64,000 nucleotides of DNA from Paenibacillaceae bacterium (GTDB taxonomy: Bacteria; Bacillota; Bacilli; Paenibacillales; NBRC-103111). The notes beneath the pieces are model-generated. The model did not search any database and had not been told where the DNA came from. It saw nothing but the letters and a program-made list of their open reading frames with translations. Position 1 is the first letter of the stretch, and each line of letters begins with the position of its first letter. The DNA is taken from NCBI GenBank assembly GCA_029256185.1, contig JAQSYI010000021.1:1-64000 (forward strand). Direction: 5' to 3'. Of the stretch, positions 25,055-34,038 are shown piece by piece. Both the position numbers and the translations under genes were made by a program.

Positions 25055-27370
25055 ATGAAAAAGCTGACAGAAACGTATGAGGTGCTTGTTTGCGGAGGAG
25101 GCTTGGCGGGCGTATGCGCAGCCGTTGCCTCGGCAAGAACCGGAGCGAGCACCTGTATTGTGCAGGACCGGCCCGTATTCGGCGGCAACAGCTCGTCGGA
25201 AATCAGGGTGTACACCCAGGGGGCGGCGAATTATCATGCCTTTGCCCGGGAGACGGGAATTATCTCGGAGCTGCTCATTGAAGAGCGGGCGCTGAACCAT
25301 GAATCCTGCCATGTGAGCGGGCGGACCAACAGCGTATGGGATATGGTGCTTTATGACAAGATTGTGGGCACCCCCAATCTGGCCTTTTATCTGAACACAT
25401 CGGTTTACGCCGTTGAACAGGATGACCGGAGTGCGATCAAGGCGGTGAAGGCGCGGATTGCCAATGGGGAAACGGAGCTGGCGCTGCATGCCAACACGGT
25501 CATCGATTGCACCGGAGATGGAATTGTCGCCCATTTGGCAGGCTGCCAATGGCGTATGGGAACAGAGGCCAGAGACGAATTCGGCGAGCCCCACGCTCCT
25601 GAGGAGGCCAGCGCCGATGTTATGGGAAGCTCCATTTTTTTTCGGACCAAGGATACAGGGAGGCCCATCCCTTTCAAGGCTCCCGCTTGGGCGTTTTCCT
25701 ACGATGATCCCGATGTGTTTTATAAGGGGGGGCGCATTCCCCGCGATCCCGAAGGCGGATACTGGTGGATCGAGCTGGGCGTTCCCTGGAATACCATCAC
25801 CGGCCACGAAACTCTGCGTCACGAACTGACCCGGCATGTGTTGGGTATCTGGGATTTTATGAAGAACAAAGACCCTCTCATGATGAAGAAGACGGAGAAT
25901 TACGCCCTGGACTGGATAGGACAGGTGCCCGGGAAACGGGAGAGCCGCAGAATCGCCGGGGAGTATTTGCTGACAGAGCTGGATTTGCTGGAGAAGACGG
26001 CATTTGAGGATGAGGTGGCCTTCGGCGGATGGTATGTGGACCTGCACCGGGCAGGGGGGCTGCTGGCGGAATACAGCGAGCAGGCTTCTGTGGAAGGGCA
26101 TCAATCCGAATATATGAAAAAAAGCTACGTGGGTCCGTACGGCATACCGCTGCGCTGTCTTCTCGCCAAGGATGTGCCCAATCTGCTGCTGGCCGGACGC
26201 AACATCAGCGTGACCCATGCTGCGTTGGGGAGTACCCGGGTCATGGGGACAACGGCTTTGCTGGGGCAGGCGGCGGGCACGGCTGCGGCGATGGCTTGCC
26301 GGGAGGGGCTGGAGCTGTCTGCTTTTGCCAAAGCGGGCGTTGCCGGGCTGAAGCAGCAGCTTCTGCGGGACGGCTGCTTTCTGCTGCATACGGTAAACGG
26401 CGATCCGGCCGATCTGGCCGGACAGGCGGCGCTTGCTTCCAGCAGCGAGGCCTGTCTGGAGCAAGTCAAGCCGGCTTGTGGGGATGAGTTGGACGGGGGG
26501 CTTCAGGAAGACAGGCTGATTAAGCGGCGGGGACAATGGATTGCCGCGGGGCCGGATGGCCTGGAGGCGGTCAGCATGTATGTCAGCAACCTCACGGATG
26601 AGACGCAATGGCTGGACGCTGCGCTGGTTGCTGTGGAGCATATATGGGATTACCGCACGGAGGGCAGCGGCGAATTGGCCCGGACCAGGCTGCAGGTGCC
26701 TCCGGGCAGGAAGCAGTGGCTGCGTTGGCAGCTGGAGCAGGTGCTGTCTCCGGGGTTTCCGGAGTCGCAGCAAGGCTATGTTCGTCTGGAGTTGGGAGCT
26801 CACCCCGATCTGGTCTGGCATCGGGCCGGGGAGACGGCTCCAGGCATGCCGGCAGCTTACGACACGGGAAGCGGCGGGATGATGCGGCTAGGCACCGGAC
26901 GGACGCTGGCTTTTGCAGTGGAGCCTGCACAGCATGTTTATCCGGCCTCCAACATTGCCGGCGGGGCGGCCCGGCCCTACCGCAGCCTGAATATGTGGCG
27001 TTCCGACCCGGGGCGGCAGTTGCCCCAGTGGCTGGAATTGTCCTGGAAGGCGACCGTTTCCATCAGCTCTGTGCAGATTACCTTTGCCAATCTGATGCTG
27101 CGGGACTACCGTTTTTATCCCCCGCTTTACCGCAATCCGGAATGCGCAAGAGACTTTTCTCTTGAGGCCTGGATAGAAGGACAGTGGCATCCGCTGACCC
27201 GCATACAGGATAATTATCAAACGCTATGCAAGATTGATTTGCCATCTCCGTTGCCGGCATCCAGACTGAGACTGGTTATCCATGCCACCAACGGCGCCGA
27301 CTCCGCAATGGTAAGCGAGATTCGGGTGTACTCCGTTCCCGGCGGCGGGCCTCCTGCTGCATTGGAGTAA
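25055..27370 (+). CDS. FAD-dependent oxidoreductase with C-terminal discoidin-like region
   Basis: 771-residue protein. The N-terminus has a Rossmann dinucleotide fold (YEVLVCGGGLAGVCAAVASA, residues 8-27) and the FAD_oxidored pattern (FGGNSSSEIRVYTQG near 46, DCTGDG near 151, AGRNISVTHAALGSTRVMGT near 383). About residues 1-460 form the flavoprotein. The remaining ~300 residues look like beta-sandwich or galactose-binding domains, ending in SRLRLVIHATNGADSAMVSEIRVYS, a discoidin-like signature. Members occur in polysaccharide utilisation loci and are thought to oxidise sugars or sugar derivatives; the substrate is unknown. GGAGG precedes the ATG by about 10 bases. No signal peptide, so the binding domain acts in the cytoplasm. 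A terminator follows. Confidence 0.85.
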   Translation: MKKLTETYEVLVCGGGLAGVCAAVASARTGASTCIVQDRPVFGGNSSSEIRVYTQGAANYHAFARETGIISELLIEERALNHESCHVSGRTNSVWDMVLYDKIVGTPNLAFYLNTSVYAVEQDDRSAIKAVKARIANGETELALHANTVIDCTGDGIVAHLAGCQWRMGTEARDEFGEPHAPEEASADVMGSSIFFRTKDTGRPIPFKAPAWAFSYDDPDVFYKGGRIPRDPEGGYWWIELGVPWNTITGHETLRHELTRHVLGIWDFMKNKDPLMMKKTENYALDWIGQVPGKRESRRIAGEYLLTELDLLEKTAFEDEVAFGGWYVDLHRAGGLLAEYSEQASVEGHQSEYMKKSYVGPYGIPLRCLLAKDVPNLLLAGRNISVTHAALGSTRVMGTTALLGQAAGTAAAMACREGLELSAFAKAGVAGLKQQLLRDGCFLLHTVNGDPADLAGQAALASSSEACLEQVKPACGDELDGGLQEDRLIKRRGQWIAAGPDGLEAVSMYVSNLTDETQWLDAALVAVEHIWDYRTEGSGELARTRLQVPPGRKQWLRWQLEQVLSPGFPESQQGYVRLELGAHPDLVWHRAGETAPGMPAAYDTGSGGMMRLGTGRTLAFAVEPAQHVYPASNIAGGAARPYRSLNMWRSDPGRQLPQWLELSWKATVSISSVQITFANLMLRDYRFYPPLYRNPECARDFSLEAWIEGQWHPLTRIQDNYQTLCKIDLPSPLPASRLRLVIHATNGADSAMVSEIRVYSVPGGGPPAALE

Positions 27371-27387
27371 AGGACAGGAACTCTTCT

Positions 27388-27423
27388 AAAGCGTCTGTGA
27401 GCATAGCTCACGGGCGCTTTTTC
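27388..27423 (+). terminator. Rho-independent terminator after the FAD oxidoreductase gene
   Basis: Stem AAAGCGTCTGTGAGC / GCTCACGGGCGCTTT with two mismatches and a 3-base ATA loop, then TTTCG. Confidence 0.85.
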
Positions 27424-27516
27424 GTTAGACTGGAACAAGTCTGAACCATAGACACTGCTTGCAGCGCAAGAGCAGAGTATGAGCAAAAAATGTGGATAGG
27501 TGCGGCGGAGCCGATT

Positions 27517-27544
27517 TTGTGCATAGGGAAATCGTGCGTATTGC
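27517..27544 (+). promoter_or_regulatory. Candidate direct-repeat operator/promoter of the ABC importer operon
   Basis: Second copy of the element at 18020-18048: TGTGCAT (27518-27524) and TGCGTAT (27535-27541), 17 bp apart start to start, with AAATCG between. It lies about 157 bp before the first permease start. No better sigma-A promoter was seen between the upstream terminator and the gene. Confidence 0.5.
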
Positions 27545-27700
27545 CGGAATGCAGACGAAAAGTGTACATTGGAGCCAATCCCGAATGCCTGTGAGCCGGC
27601 AAGCACGATACGCATTCGAAAGGGGGCGGCATCCAGACTTCGCAGCCGCACCGTTAACATGAAAGACAGGCAGCAAGCACACGAAGGAGTTGAACCAATC

Positions 27701-28678
27701 ATGTCAGTCAAAGAGTCTGCGGTGATCCAACCGGATCATCCTGATCACAGAGCGCAATGGATGAAACGATCCCAAGCCAACATGCGCACAAGAAGAATCC
27801 GCCAGAATATTCCGTGGATGATCATGTTCCTGCCAGTCGTCCTGTATTTTCTCATCTTCAAGTATGCACCCATGGCCGGTTATGTGATTGCCTTTAAGAA
27901 TTATAACTTCACCGACGGGGTATTTGGCAGTCCCTGGGTAGGCATGAACAATTACCGCTTGCTCTTTAGCGATCCATCCAGCGTGAGCACCATCCGCAAT
28001 ACGTTATTGCTCAGCGTGCTAACCATTATCGTCGGTTTTCCCTTCCCTGTTATTCTAGCCATTATGTTTAACGAGGTTCGCCGTATGTGGTTTAAGAAAA
28101 CGGTGCAAACCCTGATGTACCTGCCCCACTTTCTCTCTTGGGTTGTGGTAGGCGGTCTGGTGGTAACCATCTTCTCCCAGGAGACAGGAATTGTGAATCA
28201 TTGGCTCGAAAAGCTCACTGGCAGCACTTACGGGTTTATGTATAATGAATTCTCCTGGATTGCCTTGTTCCTGGGCTCCGGCATCTGGAAAGGCGCAGGC
28301 TTCGGTGCCATCATCTATCTGGCTGCGTTATCCAGCATTGATCCCAGTCTCTATGAGTCGGCTGCTATGGATGGTGCGGGCAAATTCAGGCAAATCTGGC
28401 ACATTACGCTTCCTGGTATCCGTTCTACCATTGTACTTATGCTGATCCTGAATATGGGACACGTGATGGAGGTTGGTTTTGACCAGATTTATGTGCTGCA
28501 GAACCCAACGGTATCCCATGTTTCAGAGGTTATCAGCACCTATGTGTTCCGGGTGGGCCTGCAGGGCATGCAGTTTGGCCTCACTACTGCCATGGGACTG
28601 TTTGAATCCTTGGTTGGCTTGACTTTGGTCGTTCTGGCCAACAGTGTGGCCAGGAAATTTGGCCAAAATTTATGGTAA
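27701..28678 (+). CDS. Carbohydrate ABC importer permease, LplB type
   Basis: 325-residue inner-membrane subunit of a CUT1-family sugar importer. Six transmembrane segments are visible (first: IPWMIMFLPVVLYFLIFKY). The EAA loop is YESAAMDGAGKFRQIWHITLPGI, which contacts the ATPase. Length and motifs match the LplB/YtcP family abundant in Paenibacillus, which transports oligosaccharides from pectin, xylan or other polymers. The ATG at 27701 has AAGGAG 11 bases upstream; a longer reading to 27569 is not supported. First gene of an operon with a second permease and a binding lipoprotein. No ATPase gene is present, so a shared MsmX-type ATPase probably energises the system. Confidence 0.93.
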   Translation: MSVKESAVIQPDHPDHRAQWMKRSQANMRTRRIRQNIPWMIMFLPVVLYFLIFKYAPMAGYVIAFKNYNFTDGVFGSPWVGMNNYRLLFSDPSSVSTIRNTLLLSVLTIIVGFPFPVILAIMFNEVRRMWFKKTVQTLMYLPHFLSWVVVGGLVVTIFSQETGIVNHWLEKLTGSTYGFMYNEFSWIALFLGSGIWKGAGFGAIIYLAALSSIDPSLYESAAMDGAGKFRQIWHITLPGIRSTIVLMLILNMGHVMEVGFDQIYVLQNPTVSHVSEVISTYVFRVGLQGMQFGLTTAMGLFESLVGLTLVVLANSVARKFGQNLW

Positions 28679-28714
28679 CAGGAATTGTCCAGAAAAATAT
28701 GAGGGGTGTGTGCA

Positions 28715-29590
28715 ATGAAATCATCTGCGGGTGAAAGGTTTTTTTATACCGTCAACTATATCATTCTGACCATCGCCGCTTGCACTTGTCTGTTCCCGAT
28801 CCTGAATATTCTGGCGTTATCCTTAAGTGACGCCAATTCAATATTGAGTGGGAGTGTAAGTATCTGGCCCAAGGGCTTCAACCTGGAGTCCTACCGGACG
28901 CTGCTTGACGGAACGCAGATTGTGAATGCTTTTTTCAACAGTGTAACCATTACTCTCGTCGGGGTAGCGCTATGCCTGCTGTTTACCATTCTGGCCGCGT
29001 ATCCTCTGTCCCGCAAGGGCTTCATCGGCAGAAGGCCGTTCACCTTGGCTATCGTCTTCACCATGCTGTTCTCCGGCGGTCTGATTCCCAATTACCTGGT
29101 GGTAAATGGTCTTGGGCTGGTCAATACGTACGCTGCTCTGTGGTTCCCGGCTCTGGTAAGCGCCTTTAATATGATGATTATGAAAAATTACTTCGAGAAT
29201 CTTCCCGAGGAAATAGAGGAAGCGGCGCGAATGGATGGCTGCGGTGAAGTAATGATGCTTATCCGGATTATCCTCCCGCTTTCCTTGCCCATGCTGGCAA
29301 CGATTGCACTGTTCTATGGGGTGAACTTCTGGAATGCGTTCTTAAGCGTGATGATTTATATCAACGATACGATCAAATTCAATATGACAGTGCTGGTGCA
29401 GAACATGATCCGCAGCCAGTCCATGATGCAGTTCATGACCAACGTGCAGCCTGAGGATCTGCAGAGCATTGCTCCTGAGGGAGTCAAATCGTCGGGAATT
29501 GTGGTGATGATCGTTCCCCTGATGCTGGTTTATCCGTTCTTGCAGAAATATTTTGTCAAGGGCGCCATGGTTGGCGCGGTCAAAGGCTAA
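28715..29590 (+). CDS. Carbohydrate ABC importer permease, LplC/YtcP type
   Basis: 291-residue second permease subunit of the CUT1 importer. It has about six membrane segments (from NYIILTIAACTCLFPILNIL to the C-terminal VVMIVPLMLVYPF). The EAA loop is EEIEEAARMDGCGEVMMLIRIILPL. The C-terminus QKYFVKGAMVGAVKG is the classical ending of this subfamily. ATG 28715 follows GAGGGG by 8 bases. It begins 36 bp after the first permease gene and is followed, after about 100 bp, by the solute-binding lipoprotein gene. The two permeases would form the heterodimeric channel. Confidence 0.93.
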   Translation: MKSSAGERFFYTVNYIILTIAACTCLFPILNILALSLSDANSILSGSVSIWPKGFNLESYRTLLDGTQIVNAFFNSVTITLVGVALCLLFTILAAYPLSRKGFIGRRPFTLAIVFTMLFSGGLIPNYLVVNGLGLVNTYAALWFPALVSAFNMMIMKNYFENLPEEIEEAARMDGCGEVMMLIRIILPLSLPMLATIALFYGVNFWNAFLSVMIYINDTIKFNMTVLVQNMIRSQSMMQFMTNVQPEDLQSIAPEGVKSSGIVVMIVPLMLVYPFLQKYFVKGAMVGAVKG

Positions 29591-29689
29591 GCTTTTTGTC
29601 TCCGCAATTGTGCTTGAAAGGGGGAATGCCGGGAAAAGTCCCGGATTGAACAAAGGTTGCATCCGAACAAAAAACAGGAGGTCGCAAAC

Positions 29690-31375
29690 GTGAAAGCCAT
29701 GAAAACCAAAGGAACGCTGCCGGCTGCGCTGGCAGGAATATTGGCCCTGGGAGCTGTACTGTCCGCGTGTTCGGCGAAGGAGGAAGGAAGCAATGCTCCT
29801 TCTGCCGGCGGTAATCCCTCTGCCAGCGCCCCAGCCGCTCCGGTGAAGCGGGGCTCGATTACGTCGTCTGCCTATGACCGGGGAACGGTTCCCGCTGCAG
29901 AGGGAACGATGGAGAATAACCGCTATACCCGGTGGTTGAACGAGAACGGTCCGGTAGACGTAAAATTTGTTGCGATTCCCAGATTTGATTCCATTCAGAA
30001 ATACAATACGCTATTCGCCTCCGGAAGTGCACCGGACCTGATCTTTGAGTACGATTCCAGTTACCGCCGCCAGTTGTACGAGCAGAAGCAGCTGCTGCCT
30101 CTCGATGACCTGATTCCCAAGTATGCTCCCAATTACAACAAGTTTCTGGAGCAATACCCGGTGCTGAAGAAGCTTGGGACCAAGTCTGACGGCAAGCTTT
30201 ATGAATTAGGCACCGTTAGCAGCATCCGGCCCAACCACGTCCTGTTTATCCGGGGCGACTGGCTGAAGAAGCTGAATCTGGAGGTTCCGAAGACGGATGA
30301 GGAGCTCTTCTCGGTAGCCAAGGCATTCGCTACGCAGGACCCGGACGGCAACGGCAAGCAGGACACATACGGCTTCTCCCTGAGCTTCGTCAGCGGCATG
30401 GTCTTGGACTTTATGTTCGGCAATGTATTCACCATCTACGAGAAGTATCCGTGGTATGTCAAGGATGGAGAGCTGCTCCATGATTGGGAGCGCTCCGCCG
30501 CAGCTGTAGCCTACAAGAAGAAGATTTATGACGAGGGACTGGTGGACAAGGATTTCTTGACGGATACGAAGGGAGAGAAGGCCAAGCAGGACTGGATCAA
30601 CGGGAAGCTGGGTATTTATGGCGCCAACAGCGGCCTTAGTGATAAGGATACCTTCCAGGCCTTGAAGAAGCTGAATCCGCAAGCCGAGCTGATTCCCATT
30701 GCCTTGCCCAAAACATCCATCGGCCAATTCGCACCCATGTTCCCTTCTCCTATAAGGAATACGGCCGTAGTCAACGCCAAGGCGAAGGACCCGGCAGCTG
30801 TGCTTGCTTATGTGGACTTCCTGATTCAGGAGCCTGCCGCCAGAACCCTTTCTAATGGTATAAAAGGTGTGCACTACGAGACGGAATCCACCGGTTGCCC
30901 GCAGCCTATTGATATTGAGAAGAACAAAATCGAGGCGAACTATCAGTATGATTTGACGCTGCTGTCCTCTCTGGAGGTGCTTAATCCCAAATGCTCCGGA
31001 TTAGAGGCGTACTTTGATCCGTTGGTGCTCAATAAGACGGAAGTGGAGAAGGAATTCTACGCTCTCCGCAAGCCCGCATATGAAGCATACGTCAGCAAGG
31101 AGCGTCAGCTGCCGCTGTATACGATGATTGACTTTATGCCGGCGCTGCCTCAGGATCTGCAGCTGCTCACCACCAACGCCTTCAAGACCATTCAGGATAC
31201 CTGGGTGAAGGCGATTGTAGGCGGCAAGGGCTATACCGTTGACCAGGCAGTGAAGGATGCACAAGGAGCCTGGGAGAAGGCCAGCGGCGGCAAGGTGGAT
31301 GATTGGTATAAGCAATGGTACAAAGAAAACAAGGATACCGCTATCTTTACCAAGGATATATATGACATGAAATAA
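29690..31375 (+). CDS. Extracellular solute-binding lipoprotein of the sugar ABC importer
   Basis: 561-residue lipoprotein (LplA/family 1 solute-binding fold). It has a lysine-containing n-region, a hydrophobic stretch and the lipobox LSAC (Cys near residue 27), then a Ser/Ala/Pro-rich linker. It would be anchored to the outer face of the membrane and deliver an oligosaccharide to the permease pair encoded just upstream. Segments such as RNTAVVNAKAKDPAAVLAYVDFL and the large C-terminal lobe are typical of the long Paenibacillus LplA-like proteins. GTG 29690 follows CAGGAGG by about 9 bases. Ligand unknown. A terminator follows. Confidence 0.92.
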   Translation: MKAMKTKGTLPAALAGILALGAVLSACSAKEEGSNAPSAGGNPSASAPAAPVKRGSITSSAYDRGTVPAAEGTMENNRYTRWLNENGPVDVKFVAIPRFDSIQKYNTLFASGSAPDLIFEYDSSYRRQLYEQKQLLPLDDLIPKYAPNYNKFLEQYPVLKKLGTKSDGKLYELGTVSSIRPNHVLFIRGDWLKKLNLEVPKTDEELFSVAKAFATQDPDGNGKQDTYGFSLSFVSGMVLDFMFGNVFTIYEKYPWYVKDGELLHDWERSAAAVAYKKKIYDEGLVDKDFLTDTKGEKAKQDWINGKLGIYGANSGLSDKDTFQALKKLNPQAELIPIALPKTSIGQFAPMFPSPIRNTAVVNAKAKDPAAVLAYVDFLIQEPAARTLSNGIKGVHYETESTGCPQPIDIEKNKIEANYQYDLTLLSSLEVLNPKCSGLEAYFDPLVLNKTEVEKEFYALRKPAYEAYVSKERQLPLYTMIDFMPALPQDLQLLTTNAFKTIQDTWVKAIVGGKGYTVDQAVKDAQGAWEKASGGKVDDWYKQWYKENKDTAIFTKDIYDMK

Positions 31376-31431
31376 AGGGGGGACAGTCTTCCCGTTTACT
31401 GTGGCTTGACCATCCCCTAGGCTAGCCGGGA

Positions 31432-31465
31432 ACCGCGTGCTGAAAGACAGCGCGCGGTCCATTTC
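31432..31465 (+). terminator. Rho-independent terminator after the ABC importer operon
   Basis: Stem ACCGCGTGCTG (31432-31442) / CAGCGCGCGGT (31448-31458) with one G-T pair and a 5-base loop, followed by CCATTTCTT. Confidence 0.65.
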
Positions 31466-31598
31466 TTCATGCAGACACGGATCTTGCTTATAGCTTTCGT
31501 ATAGTTAAATCGAATCAGGGAACCCGGGGGGTGTACTGACGGATTCATTACACGTATACTGGAGGGTATGCGATGAAGCGCTGAAAGGATGAGAGCTT

Positions 31599-33815
31599 GT
31601 GAAACGCAATGGATTAATCAGACTGCTGCTGTCGTACCTTCCGGTTTTTTTCGTGACTATCTCCGCTCTTGTCTTCCTGTTTTTTATTGTGATGACGGAA
31701 TACGCCAAGAAGGAAGGGGAGCATGCCAACACCGTTTTTGCCGAGCAGGTGCTGCAAGCCTTTGAAGCCTCCGTGATGTTTGTGGAACAGATGGCCGTCA
31801 AGGAGGTGCTGACCAACGATGCCTTCCAGCAATTTGTGGATGGGGTGGGGGAGCAGGACCCGATGGTGGGCTATCAGGTGGCGTCCGGGCTCAGTGATCT
31901 GCTGGTTGCCTCCCCTCTGGCGGATTCCGCCTATCTGTACCGCACAAGCGACGACAGGGTGCTGTCCACCAATCAGATCATTTCGCTGGACCAGTTTACG
32001 GACAAGCCATATGTAAACGCTGTTATGAGCGGGGCCTTTCCCTTTGACTGGAGTAATACCCGGATATACCGGGAGATCGGCTCCGAGAAGGAGCGCCCCG
32101 TTATTTCTCTGGCCAAGCGGATTCCTCTGGGCAACGGGGAGCGCGGGCTGCTCGTCGTGAATATTTCAGTAGCCCGGCTCAGTGATTTATTCAAGGACAT
32201 GTCCCGTTCGGAGCTGAGCTATCTCAGCATGCGGGACAGTACGGGTCAGGTATTTGCGGGCAGCCGGGAACAGAAGACGGCTCCGTCAGATAAGGAATTG
32301 GTCATGCTTCCGTCCACTATCGGTCCTTGGGAGCTCCATGCCGGAGTCCGTTACAAGGGGCTGCATGATGTCATATCCGTCTTGTCCGCTGTCTGGCTGA
32401 TCGTTGGAGCGCTGGTGGTGCTCTTGGGCCTGCTGTGGCTTATGGCCTTGATCCGCCGGAATCATAAGCCGCTGCAATCCATCGTGAACCGGATTCACTC
32501 CTACGCCGCCTCCAAGTTGGATCTGCGCCTGCAGGAGGGGGAATTCAAATATATTGAATCAGCCATTGATGCTTTGCTCCGGGAAACACGTGAGGGCCAG
32601 GCCTACCGCAATAAGCGGTACTTCCGGGAAATCCTCGACGGCACCCGGCTGCCGGACAAGCAGGAGTGGCAGGAGGAGCAAAGCCAGCTGCCCTGGCCGG
32701 AGGCAGGCAGCCGGATTACCGTTCTGGTGCTGGAGATCGACCGCTATGGCGAGTTTATCCAGACCTATGGGGAACGGGATGCTACACTGCTTCAATATGT
32801 GATCAGCAATGTCCTGTCGGAAATGGCGGACTCCTCCGGGATGAAGCTGTGGTCGGAATGGATTTCCCCGAGCAGGCTGGGAGGGATTCTGATGCGGGAT
32901 ACAGAAATGCCGGGAGACGGGCAGCAATTGCCGGGAGCGGCCGTATGCGAGCAGCTGCGTGCCTGGGTGGAGAGCAATTTGCAATTTACCGTGTCCATCG
33001 GAACAGGAGAAGAAATTGCACGGACAGAGGATATTCCCCTGGCCTTCGATGAAGGCCTATATGCATTGGAGTTCCGCCCGGCCCTGGGACTCAACCGGGT
33101 CATCCCCCGGAATACCTTGCTTCCCACCGACAAACTGGCCATGTACGGCTTGCTTCAGAGCATCAGTGATTTTGCCCAGCGGTTTCGTCTGGCGGAGGAG
33201 GAGTGGGAGGCTTCCTTCAAGCAGCTGTTCGGCAGTGTGGAGGAGGGGGTATTTTCCCGGGATGACCTGGCGGGCATCATGAATTATCTGATCTACAGCA
33301 TGAACCGCAGCTTTACAGACATGTCCTCCGAGCATGCCGAGCTGTGGAAGCAGGAGACACTGCCGCGGATGGAAGCGCTGCTGAGTGAGTTCTACACCAT
33401 CGGAGAATTGCGGAAGAAGCTTCTGCAGGTATTCCAAGAGACAGCGGCGCAGATCAGGATGATCCAAGAGAGCAAAAGCCATTATGCGCTGATGAAAAAC
33501 GCCAAAGCCTACATAGAAGAGCATTATGCCGATCCTGACCTGTCCCTGATGCTGGTCAGCGACCGGTTGAATATCAGTTCCTCTCATCTGAGCCGCTTGT
33601 TCAAGGAGCAGCATGGGGAGAAATTTGTGGACTATATTGCCCAATACCGGATGACGGCAGCCAAGGAGCTTTTATCCTCTACTTCCCGGCCTGTGCAGGA
33701 CGTTGCCAGAGAGGTGGGCTATCTGCATTCCTTCTCCTTCATCCGCACCTTCAAGAAGCTGTGCGGCCAGACCCCCGGAGAATACAGGGAGGAGCATGCG
33801 GGGACCAGGCGCTGA
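31599..33815 (+). CDS. Membrane-bound AraC-family sensor-regulator
   Basis: 738-residue one-component regulator. Transmembrane segment 1 (about 10-31) is followed by a ~230-residue extracellular sensor domain (dCache-like), transmembrane segment 2 (about 262-287, WLIVGALVVLLGLLWLMALI), a cytoplasmic region (GGDEF-like degenerate fold, about 340-470) and a C-terminal AraC double helix-turn-helix (about 640-735: MLVSDRLNISSSHLSRLFKE and VQDVAREVGYLHSFSFIRTFK). This architecture is frequent next to CUT1 importers in Paenibacillus and is taken to activate them upon sensing a sugar outside. GTG start; AAAGGATGAGAG upstream. Its position directly after the importer operon suggests that operon as a target. 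The ligand is unknown. Confidence 0.9.
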   Translation: MKRNGLIRLLLSYLPVFFVTISALVFLFFIVMTEYAKKEGEHANTVFAEQVLQAFEASVMFVEQMAVKEVLTNDAFQQFVDGVGEQDPMVGYQVASGLSDLLVASPLADSAYLYRTSDDRVLSTNQIISLDQFTDKPYVNAVMSGAFPFDWSNTRIYREIGSEKERPVISLAKRIPLGNGERGLLVVNISVARLSDLFKDMSRSELSYLSMRDSTGQVFAGSREQKTAPSDKELVMLPSTIGPWELHAGVRYKGLHDVISVLSAVWLIVGALVVLLGLLWLMALIRRNHKPLQSIVNRIHSYAASKLDLRLQEGEFKYIESAIDALLRETREGQAYRNKRYFREILDGTRLPDKQEWQEEQSQLPWPEAGSRITVLVLEIDRYGEFIQTYGERDATLLQYVISNVLSEMADSSGMKLWSEWISPSRLGGILMRDTEMPGDGQQLPGAAVCEQLRAWVESNLQFTVSIGTGEEIARTEDIPLAFDEGLYALEFRPALGLNRVIPRNTLLPTDKLAMYGLLQSISDFAQRFRLAEEEWEASFKQLFGSVEEGVFSRDDLAGIMNYLIYSMNRSFTDMSSEHAELWKQETLPRMEALLSEFYTIGELRKKLLQVFQETAAQIRMIQESKSHYALMKNAKAYIEEHYADPDLSLMLVSDRLNISSSHLSRLFKEQHGEKFVDYIAQYRMTAAKELLSSTSRPVQDVAREVGYLHSFSFIRTFKKLCGQTPGEYREEHAGTRR

Positions 33816-33819
33816 AAGG

Positions 33820-33852
33820 GACCCGCCTTCAAGCGAAGCATGCAGGCGGGTC
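33820..33852 (+). terminator. Hairpin after the AraC sensor gene, probable terminator
   Basis: Stem GACCCGCCT (33820-33828) / AGGCGGGTC (33844-33852) with a 15-base loop. It lacks a following T-run, so termination efficiency is doubtful. Confidence 0.45.
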
Positions 33853-34038
33853 GTGACGGCGTTATTCCGGCGGCGACGGGGGTTGGACGCATCTTTGGGC
33901 TTAGGAGCTGCGGGGAAAAAAGCATGCTTTATTTCGCCGCAGTCTCTTAAGAAGGTTTTTCTCGCTTCACTCTGTGCTAATTTGCTGCTTGTCTGAATAA
34001 ATTTATGCTATGAGACGGGACAAGGAGGAACTGCACAC

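Noticed and set aside
25013..26821. 602-codon open frame antisense to the FAD oxidoreductase gene
   Set aside because: Composition is that of an antisense frame (many His, Arg, Gln, Pro), and the FAD-binding motifs on the plus strand are clear.
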